A stretch of DNA of 9,142 nt from Planctomycetales bacterium (GTDB lineage Bacteria > Planctomycetota > Planctomycetia > Gemmatales > Gemmataceae). Within the stretch, counting starts at the first letter, position 1, and the number at the start of each line of letters is the position of its first letter. Positions 1 to 7,104 of this stretch are shown in pieces. The stretch lies in assembly GCA_020054355.1 (NCBI GenBank), contig JAGVLI010000726.1, forward strand, positions 1 through 9,142, written 5' to 3'. The position numbers and the translations under genes were made by a program. Below the pieces are notes generated by a model. It saw only the letters and a program-made list of their open reading frames with translations, was not told the DNA's origin and ran no database searches.

Positions 1-134
1 GGAAGCTCGCGATTCGGCCCCTTTCCATCGCAGCCTTGCCGTTAGCAAACGTAGTGCTATCGCCGTGCTTCGTGGGGATTATCCTTGAGTGGCTTCCGGT
101 GCGCGGCTAGAAGGGTGAGCAGGAGGTCCCACCC

Positions 135-2009
135 ATGAAGCACCTGACCCTGCCTCTGCTTTCCCTCGCGTACCTGTGCTGGCCGACGGTCGTCCTGGCC
201 CAGGGCATCGAGCACGTCAAGGCGAACTACACCAAGTACGAGTATCGCATTCCGATGCGCGACGGCAAACGGCTGTTCACTGCCGTTTACGTGCCGAAGG
301 ACACTGCCCAGAAGTATCCCTTCCTGATGACGCGCACGCCCTACACCGTCCGGCCCTACGGCGTGGATCAATACAAGACCGACCTGGGGCCGTCGCCGGT
401 GTTCGGCAAGGAAGGCTACATCTTCGTCTATCAGGACGTGCGCGGCCGGTGGATGTCGGAAGGCGAGTTCGTCAACATGAGGCCGCACAATCCGGCTCGC
501 AAGACCGCGCAGGACATCGACGAAAGCACCGACACCTACGACACCATTGACTGGCTGCTGAAGCACGTTACCAACCACAATGGCAAGTTCGGGCTGTACG
601 GCATCTCCTATCCCGGCTTCTACACCTCCGCCGGCATGATCGACGCCCATCCCGCCCTCAAGGCGGCCTCGCCGCAAGCGCCCATCGTCGATTGGTTCAT
701 GGGCGACGACTGGCACCACAATGGCGCGTTCATGCTGCCCCATGCCTTCAACTTCATGGCCAACTTCGGCAAGCCGCGCCCCGAGCCGATCGCGAAGACG
801 CCCTTTCTGCCCTTCGACCACGGCACCCCCGACGGCTACGACTTCTTCCTGAAGATGGGACCGATCGCCAACGCCGACACGAAGTTCTTCAAGGGCGACG
901 TGGCCTTCTGGAGCGAGGTGATGAAGCACGCCAACTACGACGACTTCTGGAAGGCACGCAACCTCCGCCCGCACCTGAAGAACATCCGGCCGGCGGTGAT
1001 GACCGTCGGCGGCTGGTTCGACGCGGAGAACCTTTTCGGGGCGCTCGAAACCTACAAGAGCGTGGAAACGCAGAGTCCGAGTATCACCAATGTCCTGGTC
1101 ATGGGACCGTGGCTGCACGGCGGCTGGCAGGGCGGACGCGGCGACGGCGACAAGCTCGGCGACATCCCGTTCAACGCCAAGACGGCGGACTTCTATCGAA
1201 CGAAGATCGAGTTGCCGTTCTTCGACTATCACCTCAAGGGCAAGGGTGTGTTCAAGCATCCCGAAGCCTGGGTGTTCGAGACCGGCACCAACCAGTGGAA
1301 GATGTACGACGCCTGGCCGCCGAAAACCGTCCAGCCGAAAACGCTGTACTTTCGCGCCGGCGGCAAGCTGGCTTTCGAGCCGTCGAGCGAATCGACGCCC
1401 GCTCACGACGAGTATCTCAGCGATCCCGCGAAGCCGGTGCCGTTCATCGACAAGATCGGCGTCGGCATGCTGGCGGAATACATGGTTTCGGACCAGCGTT
1501 TCGCCGCCCGCCGGCCCGACGTGCTCGTGTATGAAACCGAACCGCTGGCGGAAGACTTCACCCTGGCCGGGCCGATCCAGGTCGAATTACACGTTGCGAC
1601 GACGGGCACCGATGCCGACTGGATCGTCAAGGTGATCGACGTTTACCCGACGGACTATCCCGACCCGAATCCGAATCCGACCGGCGTCAAGATGGGCGGC
1701 TACCAGCAACTGGTGCGCGGCGATGTGCTGCGCGGCAAGTTCCGCACCAGCTTCGAGAAACCGGAGCCGTTCAAGCCCGGGCAGCCGACCGTAGTGAAAT
1801 TCACCCTGCCGGATGTGAACCATTCGTTCCGCATCGGCCACCGGCTGATGGTGCAGGTGCAATCGAGCTGGTTCCCGCTGATCGACCGCAATCCGCAGAC
1901 CTTCGTGGACATCTACACGGCCAAGGAGTTCGACTTTCAGAAGGCGACGCAGCAGGTCTTTCGCTCGCGGGAAATGACCTCAAAGATCACCGTGCGCGTG
2001 CTGCCCTGA
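135..2009 (+). CDS. Exported CocE/NonD (S15) family serine hydrolase, alpha-amino-acid ester hydrolase-like
   Basis: This is a 624-residue alpha/beta hydrolase of the CocE/NonD family (MEROPS S15), which cleaves esters or amides with a serine nucleophile. Residues 1-22 form a Sec signal peptide (hydrophobic run, VLA then Q23), so the enzyme should act outside the cytoplasm. The nucleophile is S158 in GISYPG (156-161). The acid is probably D296 in GGWFDAEN and the base H328 in GPWLHGG. The C-terminal jelly-roll domain of the family spans about 465-620. DDWHHNGAF (191-199) and the DAEN segment resemble alpha-amino-acid ester hydrolases, in which three acids bind the substrate amino group; here the third is N299. 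The start is fixed by AGGAGG at 121-126, eight bases upstream. The 134 bases before it hold no gene or clear promoter that I can see. Family is secure, substrate is not. Confidence 0.93.
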   Translation: MKHLTLPLLSLAYLCWPTVVLAQGIEHVKANYTKYEYRIPMRDGKRLFTAVYVPKDTAQKYPFLMTRTPYTVRPYGVDQYKTDLGPSPVFGKEGYIFVYQDVRGRWMSEGEFVNMRPHNPARKTAQDIDESTDTYDTIDWLLKHVTNHNGKFGLYGISYPGFYTSAGMIDAHPALKAASPQAPIVDWFMGDDWHHNGAFMLPHAFNFMANFGKPRPEPIAKTPFLPFDHGTPDGYDFFLKMGPIANADTKFFKGDVAFWSEVMKHANYDDFWKARNLRPHLKNIRPAVMTVGGWFDAENLFGALETYKSVETQSPSITNVLVMGPWLHGGWQGGRGDGDKLGDIPFNAKTADFYRTKIELPFFDYHLKGKGVFKHPEAWVFETGTNQWKMYDAWPPKTVQPKTLYFRAGGKLAFEPSSESTPAHDEYLSDPAKPVPFIDKIGVGMLAEYMVSDQRFAARRPDVLVYETEPLAEDFTLAGPIQVELHVATTGTDADWIVKVIDVYPTDYPDPNPNPTGVKMGGYQQLVRGDVLRGKFRTSFEKPEPFKPGQPTVVKFTLPDVNHSFRIGHRLMVQVQSSWFPLIDRNPQTFVDIYTAKEFDFQKATQQVFRSREMTSKITVRVLP

Positions 2010-2047
2010 TGGGTTCGCCGGTTGCGGTTTAGCAGTTGTCCAACGAA

Positions 2048-2105
2048 AATGCTTGTCTCGTCCGTATCCTCCGCCCCGTCGCGGGGTTGAATGCTTGTCG
2101 AGTCC
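2048..2105 (+). repeat. Imperfect 16-bp direct repeat flanking a short GC hairpin, upstream of the cupin gene
   Basis: AATGCTTGTCTCGTCC (2048-2063) recurs as AATGCTTGTCGAGTCC (2090-2105), 14 of 16 bases identical, with starts exactly 42 bases apart, close to four helical turns. Between them CCCCG (2074-2078) and CGGGG (2082-2086) form a five-pair stem with a three-base loop, extendable by a G-T pair. The pair lies 27-84 bases before the cupin start. It could be an operator with two same-face sites, or a leader structure, but no promoter is visible beside it. The repeat is seen directly; any regulatory role is inference. Confidence 0.5.
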
Positions 2106-2131
2106 TTCCCTCCTACCTGGAGACACCCGCC

Positions 2132-2887
2132 ATGACGCTCGCCACCCGCCGCACCTTCAACGCGCAGCTTCTCGGTTCTCTGATGAGCTTCGGCCTGATC
2201 GAAACGCTCTGTCGGAACGATCTGCTGGCCGACCCGGCGAAGGCCACCGTCCAGAAATGGATGGTCGAGCTGAACGAGCTTTGTCAGAGCCTCAAGGGCA
2301 AGAAGCTGAAGGACGTGGACTTCCAGGCGAAACTCGAAGAGTTGTACAAGCGCGTGGACCTGAACGAGCTGATTCAGCTGGTCGATTTCGACCGGCTGAG
2401 CAAGAGCATCCGCTATCCGGACAAGGGTGCTGCCAGCGTCGGCATCGATCTGAGCAAGGTGGAAGGGCTGTCGCGGGGCGTGTCGTTCGGCAAGCAGATT
2501 TTCGCCATGCGGAAGGGCCGGTCCATCGTCCCGCACGGCCACGACAACATGTGTACCGGCTTCGTCGTCCTCAAGGGCGACTTCAGCGGCAAACACTACG
2601 ACCGCGTCGAGGACAACGCCGATCACTATCTCATCAAGCCGACCATCGACCGCACCTTCAAGCCGGGCGAGTGCTCGACGATTTCCGACACCAAGGACAA
2701 TGTCCACTGGTTCAAGGCGGAGTCCGAATACGGCTTCGTCTTCAACATCCACGTCATGGGCTACAACCCGGAAAACAAGAAGAACTCCAGCCGGGTGTAC
2801 GTCGATCCGGAAGGCGAGAAAACAGCCGGCGGGCTGATCGTGGCCAAGAAGATCAGCTCGGCGGAGTGCCACCGGAAGTACGGCTAG
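2132..2887 (+). CDS. Probable Tat-exported cupin protein with a three-histidine metal site (thiol-dioxygenase-like fold)
   Basis: This 251-residue protein is not one I can name. Its N-terminus, TRRTFN (5-10) followed by a short apolar stretch (about 12-26), fits a twin-arginine signal, so it is probably exported already folded; no clean cleavage site is visible. Residues 38-115 look mostly helical and charged. A single cupin domain covers about 120-212: PHGH (134-137) gives H135 and H137, LKGDF (147-151) fits the turn after the first motif, and DNVHWF (189-194) gives H192. The usual cupin glutamate after the first HxH is missing, which fits the three-histidine iron site of cysteine dioxygenase relatives. 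C141 lies one position before the place of the crosslinked cysteine of animal cysteine dioxygenase. The start is chosen for GGAG (2119-2122) and the RR motif. Oxygenase activity is inference; a non-enzymatic cupin is possible. Confidence 0.8.
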   Translation: MTLATRRTFNAQLLGSLMSFGLIETLCRNDLLADPAKATVQKWMVELNELCQSLKGKKLKDVDFQAKLEELYKRVDLNELIQLVDFDRLSKSIRYPDKGAASVGIDLSKVEGLSRGVSFGKQIFAMRKGRSIVPHGHDNMCTGFVVLKGDFSGKHYDRVEDNADHYLIKPTIDRTFKPGECSTISDTKDNVHWFKAESEYGFVFNIHVMGYNPENKKNSSRVYVDPEGEKTAGGLIVAKKISSAECHRKYG

Positions 2888-2942
2888 CCGAAGTCGCCAG
2901 ACTTCGGAAAACCGGAACTGTGGCGAGTTCCGCTACTCGCCA
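2885..2942. repeat. Nested inverted repeats (tandem hairpins) starting at the cupin stop codon
   Basis: CCGAAGTC (2888-2895) and GACTTCGG (2900-2907) form an 8-bp stem with loop GCCA. CGGAACT (2913-2919) and AGTTCCG (2926-2932) form a 7-bp stem with loop GTGGCG. The outer arms TAGCCGAAGTCGCCA (2885-2899) and TGGCGAGTTCCGCTA (2921-2935) also pair with each other at 13 of 15 positions. TGGCGAG (2921-2927) can further pair with CTCGCCA (2936-2942). The cupin stop codon TAG forms the left edge. The element may end cupin transcription or protect its mRNA, although no T-run follows. It also looks like a dispersed palindromic (REP-like) unit; I see no second copy here. Confidence 0.6.
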
Positions 2943-3588
2943 ACTTAGCTGTGTCGCTGCACGAGATGATGTACAGCGAACTGGTTGGACACCATTCCAG
3001 CACACGCTCGTTCGTCGAAAGTCGGGCTACCGCAAGATTTGGAGGCACTGGCTTTCGCCTCCTTCGGGCAAGCTTGCCCGGATTGCGTTGCTTGCCTGGA
3101 GACGTATCAACAGCCCCGTTTCAATGAAGCAGTGCGGCGAGCCTTCAAGCCAATGCAGCTTGCGCTCGCCAATCCGCCGAGACGAACCGATGCGGAGTTT
3201 CCCGGCCATCGAAGGCCACACCAGTAAATTGGCGGGGCGACATTTCGACTCCGATTGATTTCTGCTACTCGAATCGCTATCTGCGTCAGTTGTCAGGTCA
3301 TCCTCCAGACGGAGACCGTCGTGGGTTTGGCCGCGGACTGGCCGCAGGCGATTGCCGTCCTTGTCGGGTTGTCGCGACGGAAAGGCTCATTCGGGCTTTG
3401 ATTTTACCGCTTCCAGGTCCATTTCAGAATCGTCGGCTCTCTGAAGTCTTCCCGCGACAGTGGCAAGCGCAACCGTACACCGTGCGCTGCGCGGATCGGT
3501 CGTTTCAGAAAGGCCTCTGTGGAATCGGTTCTGGAGACCACGAGACAGGGCTTCCATATCGGCACTGCGGACTGAGTGGCGAAAAACC
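2888..3588. other. 701-base gap without a convincing gene
   Basis: This stretch separates the cupin gene from the glycosyltransferase operon. Its base composition looks less GC-rich than the flanking genes. The only structures I can support are the nested inverted repeats at its left edge and a perfect 16-bp palindrome at 3065-3080. Open frames of up to about 80 codons occur (for example 2985-3227), but they have no good ribosome site and no recognisable domain. It presumably carries the promoter of the operon. The best candidate, TTGATT (3255-3260) and TATCTG (3278-3283) with 17-base spacing, is weak. It could also hold decayed coding sequence. Confidence 0.5.
3065..3080. repeat. Perfect 16-bp palindrome in the intergenic gap
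   Basis: CGGGCAAGCTTGCCCG reads identically on both strands, with no loop and 8-bp half sites. It lies far from either neighbouring gene (178 bases after the cupin stop, 509 before the next start). It could be a dimeric protein-binding site or a remnant of a mobile palindrome. No second copy is visible in the window. Confidence 0.45.
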
Positions 3589-5355
3589 ATGGCGGAAGAA
3601 GCTGCGAAAGAATTGGACCGGTTCAAGAATCTCGCCGCCAGCTGGCATTCAGCCGTGGTGCATAGCCATATCACCGTTTTGACGGCAGCCCGCGCGCTTC
3701 GCGCCCGGCCGCTGCTGGCGCGATGTTTGCAGTTGGCGACTGTCTTGCTCGTTGCCTGGATGTTATTGGGGGACAACCTGAAGGCGACTTGGGGGCCGAT
3801 CGACGATCATGGGATCATGGGCATTCTCGGCGATAACGAGCGTTTGTCGTTGGCGACCTTGGCAACCGAACTTCGATGGCACCCCGAAGTCGGCGATCCG
3901 TCGTTTGTCTCCAAGCGCTATCGGCCTGCCTATTTCACGCTGCGCTACCTCGAAACTTTCGTCTGGGGTGATTCCGTCAAGTTGTGGTACGGAGCGCGAC
4001 TCATCCTGTTCGCGGCGTCCCTGTGGATGTTCTGGCAAGTGCTTTGCCCTTGGCTCGGTGCGATCGGTTCGGCGGCCGCCGTTCTCTGGCTGCTCACCTG
4101 CCGTTTTTGGCCCGACATCTGGTGCAGGCTCGGCCCTGCCGAGACTTACGCCGTCTTCGGAACCGCCCTGTGCCTGCGCGGCGCGGCCAGTCTCCGCCAA
4201 GCGCTGCGTACTGGCCGCGATCTTCCTCGCCTGGGCGTCGGGGCTGTGGTCCTGGGGGCCTCGATCGCCGTAGGCAGCAAGGAGAACATGCTGATCCTGG
4301 TGCCGGCGTGCTGGCTCCTGGCTGGCTGGTGCTGCTGGGCCCGCCGGCCCAGTCCGACACTATTGGCCGGGACTGGACTGGTTACGCTCTGGGGCCTTTG
4401 GATCGCCTGGGTGGTGATGGCCGGCATCAGGCAAGACGCTTTCGACATCTACCGCGAGTCCGTGGATTCGGCCAGCGGAGCACGAGCGCTCGGCCTGCTG
4501 GCCGTGCAGTTGACGACCAAAAGCCGACTGTTGCCCGTGGTGCTGGCACTGGCGGCGCTGCCGGTCGTTTACTTGGTTGCGCGGCGTTCGGAACGCTTTC
4601 GCGGCCTGCGCCCGCAAGCGCGCACGTACAGCATCTTGATGGCGGCGCTGGTCGCCCTGTTCGTCTCGCAATTCCTGTTCTACCGAGGCAAGATGCCGGG
4701 CAATACCCGGTATGATTTCCCTGGAGTGCTGGCGTTGCCCTTGCTCTGGATCTCGCTGGGTTGCCTGGTTCTGTGTTTCTTGCGCGTTTGGCGCCGCGCC
4801 TGGTTCCGCGCCGCCCGCTTGACAATGCTGGGAGTACTGGTGAGTTTGACCTGCTCGACGGGGTTCCGACACTTTCAGCAAGCCGCCACGGCGAACCGTG
4901 AGATCACCGCGGCATTCAGCAGTCAGGTGCGGGAAGTGGTCGAGAACACGCGGCGCTCGCCGGGTGTGCCGGTCGTTTTGTTCAGCCGGGGCGCCGACGA
5001 CTACGAATTGATTTGTGCCTGGCAGCAATATCTGCATCGATACCGCGTGGATAATCCGCTTTACCTGTTCCTGGAAAGCGCCTCTCCGGCCACGAACCTC
5101 GGTGCCCTCGACTGCTGTTTGTTCCAACGGCTCAGCAGCCTGTCGAAGCAAGGTGACCGAGGCTTCCGGCCGCTCGGTCAACTCGATCGGCGCCGCCCAT
5201 TCCTGGCGGTCTGTCTGGGTGGCGCTCGCGGTCCTCAAGATGGAGGCCCGTCCGGAGTTGACTGGTCGGATCAGTTTCGGCAAACCGTGCCAGCCCTGTA
5301 CCGATCGCGGAGCTGGCTGGTAAGCGACTTCCCCGTTGGAAAGGAGCAGCCATGA
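3589..5355 (+). CDS. Polytopic membrane protein, probable GT-C-type glycosyltransferase of unassigned family
   Basis: This 588-residue protein has around ten predicted membrane segments (for example about 44-62, 132-150, 155-172, 216-230, 258-280, 315-331, 346-364, 378-399, 409-424) and a soluble C-terminal part from about 425. The loop after the first helix carries D72-D73-H74-G75, then KRYRPAYF (109-116). An acidic first external loop is typical of GT-C enzymes, which use polyprenyl-phosphate sugars outside the membrane, and D72 or D73 would be the candidate catalytic acid. GPAETYA (182-188) and GSKENM (229-234) look like conserved loops. The four-base stop-start overlap with a GtrB-like gene supports a partnership of sugar-lipid maker and user. 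The start at 3589 is chosen because the charged N-terminus precedes helix 1. No good Shine-Dalgarno is visible, and a GTG at 3460 would add 43 residues. Fold is probable, substrate unknown. Confidence 0.75.
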   Translation: MAEEAAKELDRFKNLAASWHSAVVHSHITVLTAARALRARPLLARCLQLATVLLVAWMLLGDNLKATWGPIDDHGIMGILGDNERLSLATLATELRWHPEVGDPSFVSKRYRPAYFTLRYLETFVWGDSVKLWYGARLILFAASLWMFWQVLCPWLGAIGSAAAVLWLLTCRFWPDIWCRLGPAETYAVFGTALCLRGAASLRQALRTGRDLPRLGVGAVVLGASIAVGSKENMLILVPACWLLAGWCCWARRPSPTLLAGTGLVTLWGLWIAWVVMAGIRQDAFDIYRESVDSASGARALGLLAVQLTTKSRLLPVVLALAALPVVYLVARRSERFRGLRPQARTYSILMAALVALFVSQFLFYRGKMPGNTRYDFPGVLALPLLWISLGCLVLCFLRVWRRAWFRAARLTMLGVLVSLTCSTGFRHFQQAATANREITAAFSSQVREVVENTRRSPGVPVVLFSRGADDYELICAWQQYLHRYRVDNPLYLFLESASPATNLGALDCCLFQRLSSLSKQGDRGFRPLGQLDRRRPFLAVCLGGARGPQDGGPSGVDWSDQFRQTVPALYRSRSWLVSDFPVGKEQP

Positions 5356-6347
5356 CCGGCTCCCAGAAGCGACCGGATCGTCCGGTAATTTGCACGGTCG
5401 CCCCGTGTTACAACGAGGAGGTGGTCATCGCGCGGTTCCACGACCGTTTGCGGACCGTGCTGACCAGCCTGCCCGATCTGGATTACCGGATGGTGTACGT
5501 CGATGACGGCAGCAGTGACCGGACGCTCGAAGAGCTGAACTCGATCGCTGCCGGAGACGCGCGCGTGCATGTCTATTCGCTGTCCCGAAACTTCGGTCAT
5601 CAGACGGCGCTGTCCGCCGGCCTGGATGTGGCGCGCGGCGACGGCATCCTGATGATGGATTCCGACCTCCAGCACCCGCCCGAGCTGATACCCGAAATGG
5701 TAGCGCGGTGGCAGCAAGGTTTTGACGTGGTCTCCGCGGTCCGCCAGGGCAACGACGGCGACTCGCTGGCCAAACGGCTGTCTTCCAGGGCGTTCTATTC
5801 CTTCATCAACCAGCTGAGCGACGTGCCGATCGTGCCGGGAGCCGCCGACTTCTGCCTCCTGTCGCGGCACGCGCATCAAGCGCTGTGCGCCATGCCCGAA
5901 CGGCACCGGTTCCTGCGCGGCATGGTTTCCTGGATCGGTTTCCGCCGGACCTTTGTCCCTTTTCACGCGCCCGCCCGAGCCGCGGGGCACTCGAAGTACA
6001 CGCCGCGCAAGCAGTTCCGCCTGGCGCTGGACGCCGTCTTTTCATTTACTGCCGTTCCCATGAAGCTTGCCTTCCGCTCCGGCCTCGTGGTCGCGGGATT
6101 GGGGTTGGCTTTCCTCGTTTACATTCTGGCCCGCTTTCTGTTCCTGGGCGACTTGGTGCCAGGTTGGGCATCGTTGATTTGCACGCTCCTCTTGCTCGGC
6201 GGCGTGCAGACCGTGTTCATCGGGCTTTTGGGCGAATACCTCGCACGAGTGTTCGAGGAAACCAAGGGCCGCCCCCGCTATTTCTTCAAGCAAGCATCCG
6301 AATCCAGTTCGGCGACGGCGGACTGGCCGCGTCGCCAGTCTGCCTGA
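5352..6347 (+). CDS. Family 2 glycosyltransferase, GtrB/DPM1-like polyprenyl-phosphate sugar transferase
   Basis: This is a 331-residue GT-A enzyme that most likely moves a sugar from a nucleotide donor to polyprenyl phosphate on the cytoplasmic face. Motifs run in the family order: APCYNEE (17-23), VDDGSSDRT (50-58), NFGHQTALSAG (80-90), metal-binding DSD (103-105) followed by LQHPPE, GAADF (163-167), RFLRGMVSWIGF (186-197) and AGHSKY (211-216). Two hydrophobic helices (about 243-264 and 272-294) and the tail GEYLARVFEETKGRPRY (294-310) match GtrB-type proteins. Length is normal. ATG overlaps the stop of the preceding gene (ATGA, 5352-5355), and AAGGAG (5341-5346) lies five bases upstream, so translational coupling is likely. 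The sugar cannot be read from sequence. No GtrA-type flippase gene is in the window. Confidence 0.93.
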   Translation: MTGSQKRPDRPVICTVAPCYNEEVVIARFHDRLRTVLTSLPDLDYRMVYVDDGSSDRTLEELNSIAAGDARVHVYSLSRNFGHQTALSAGLDVARGDGILMMDSDLQHPPELIPEMVARWQQGFDVVSAVRQGNDGDSLAKRLSSRAFYSFINQLSDVPIVPGAADFCLLSRHAHQALCAMPERHRFLRGMVSWIGFRRTFVPFHAPARAAGHSKYTPRKQFRLALDAVFSFTAVPMKLAFRSGLVVAGLGLAFLVYILARFLFLGDLVPGWASLICTLLLLGGVQTVFIGLLGEYLARVFEETKGRPRYFFKQASESSSATADWPRRQSA

Positions 6348-6372
6348 ACGTGCCGAAGAGGGGAACCAAACC

Positions 6373-7065
6373 GTGCCGCGCATCGCTACCGAGCAGGAAT
6401 ATTGCCACGAACGGCTGGGCGACCGGTTCGCCGCGGCGCTCTCCGACTATGACACGAGTCGCCGGGTGGAGACCCTGATCGATGAATTCTTGAGCGACGA
6501 AATGCTGAAGGGTAAGCACATCCTCGATGTGGGCTGCGGCCTGGGCTTTTTCAGCCAACGGCTGGCGGCACGCGGCGCCAACGTCGTCGCGTGCGACATC
6601 GGACCGAAGTTGGTGGAAACCGCCCGCCGGACTGCCGGTTGTCCGGGGGTGGTGGCGGACGCTTTGCGCCTGGTCGAGCAGTTCGGCGCCGACCGCTTCG
6701 ACGGCGTGGTCTCCTCCGAGTGCATCGAGCATACCCCCGATCCCGGCAAGGCCCTAGCTCAGATGGTCGAGATCGTCAAACCCGGTGGCTTCTTGTCGAT
6801 CAGCACGCCCAATCTACTCTGGAGTCCAGTCGTCCGCCTGGCGACCCTGCTGCGCCTACGCCCCTTCGATGGCTTCGAGAATTTCAGCTCCTGGGGCAAA
6901 GTCCGTCGCACACTGGAGCACAATAGAGTGCGGGTGGTCCGGGAACGCGGTCTGCATTTGTTCCCATTCCAGCTGCCATTGCACCGGCTGTCAATGGCCT
7001 GCGATCGTCGCCTGCAATTGCTGCGCCCGCTGATGATCAACATCTGCGTGCTAGCGGTGAAATGA
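6373..7065 (+). CDS. Class I SAM-dependent methyltransferase (UbiG/Methyltransf_23-like) in the glycosyltransferase operon
   Basis: This 230-residue protein is a Rossmann-fold methyltransferase. LDVGCGLGFF (51-60) is the SAM-binding glycine motif, ACDIG (73-77) holds the ribose-binding acid D75, SSECIEHTPDP (114-124) is the motif IV region typical of UbiG-like enzymes, and KPGGFLSISTPN (136-147) follows. The C-terminus PLMINICVLAVK (219-230) resembles UbiG-like methyltransferases found in cell-surface glycan clusters, a comparison from memory. It starts with GTG; GAGGGG (6358-6363) nine bases upstream supports this. The gene follows the family 2 transferase by 25 bases on the same strand, so it is probably cotranscribed. 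It may methylate a sugar, the lipid-linked product or a lipid. UbiG-like O-methylation of a quinone is possible but less likely in this setting. Confidence 0.87.
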   Translation: MPRIATEQEYCHERLGDRFAAALSDYDTSRRVETLIDEFLSDEMLKGKHILDVGCGLGFFSQRLAARGANVVACDIGPKLVETARRTAGCPGVVADALRLVEQFGADRFDGVVSSECIEHTPDPGKALAQMVEIVKPGGFLSISTPNLLWSPVVRLATLLRLRPFDGFENFSSWGKVRRTLEHNRVRVVRERGLHLFPFQLPLHRLSMACDRRLQLLRPLMINICVLAVK

Positions 7066-7104
7066 AGTTCCTGCGGGACCAAAGACCAGCCTGGACGTTC
7101 CGTT

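Noticed and set aside
57..1406. Long open frame of 449 codons on the minus strand opposite the hydrolase gene
   Set aside because: It lies antisense to a protein with a signal peptide, catalytic triad and good ribosome site. Its own translation is R/V/H/E-rich, shows no domain, and is typical of antisense frames in high-GC genes.
1937..2872. 311-codon minus-strand frame opposite the cupin gene
   Set aside because: It is antisense to the cupin, crosses two plus-strand genes and the gap between them, and has no recognisable motif.
2985..3227. 80-codon plus-strand frame with a CPDCVAC segment
   Set aside because: The cysteine cluster is suggestive of a zinc ribbon, but there is only one such cluster, no Shine-Dalgarno site and no family resemblance. 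Competing frames of similar length cover the same bases.
3255..3283. Possible promoter TTGATT-17-TATCTG upstream of the glycosyltransferase operon
   Set aside because: The match is only four of six and three of six bases, and it lies over 300 bases from the gene, so it is close to what chance would give.
3228..3401. Short plus-strand open frame of 57 codons with protein-like composition
   Set aside because: It has no ATG with a ribosome site and no recognised family. It could be a gene remnant, but the sequence alone does not show it.
4360..5283. 307-codon minus-strand frame inside the GT-C-like gene
   Set aside because: The composition is Q/R-rich without motifs, and the plus strand encodes a coherent membrane protein coupled to its neighbour.
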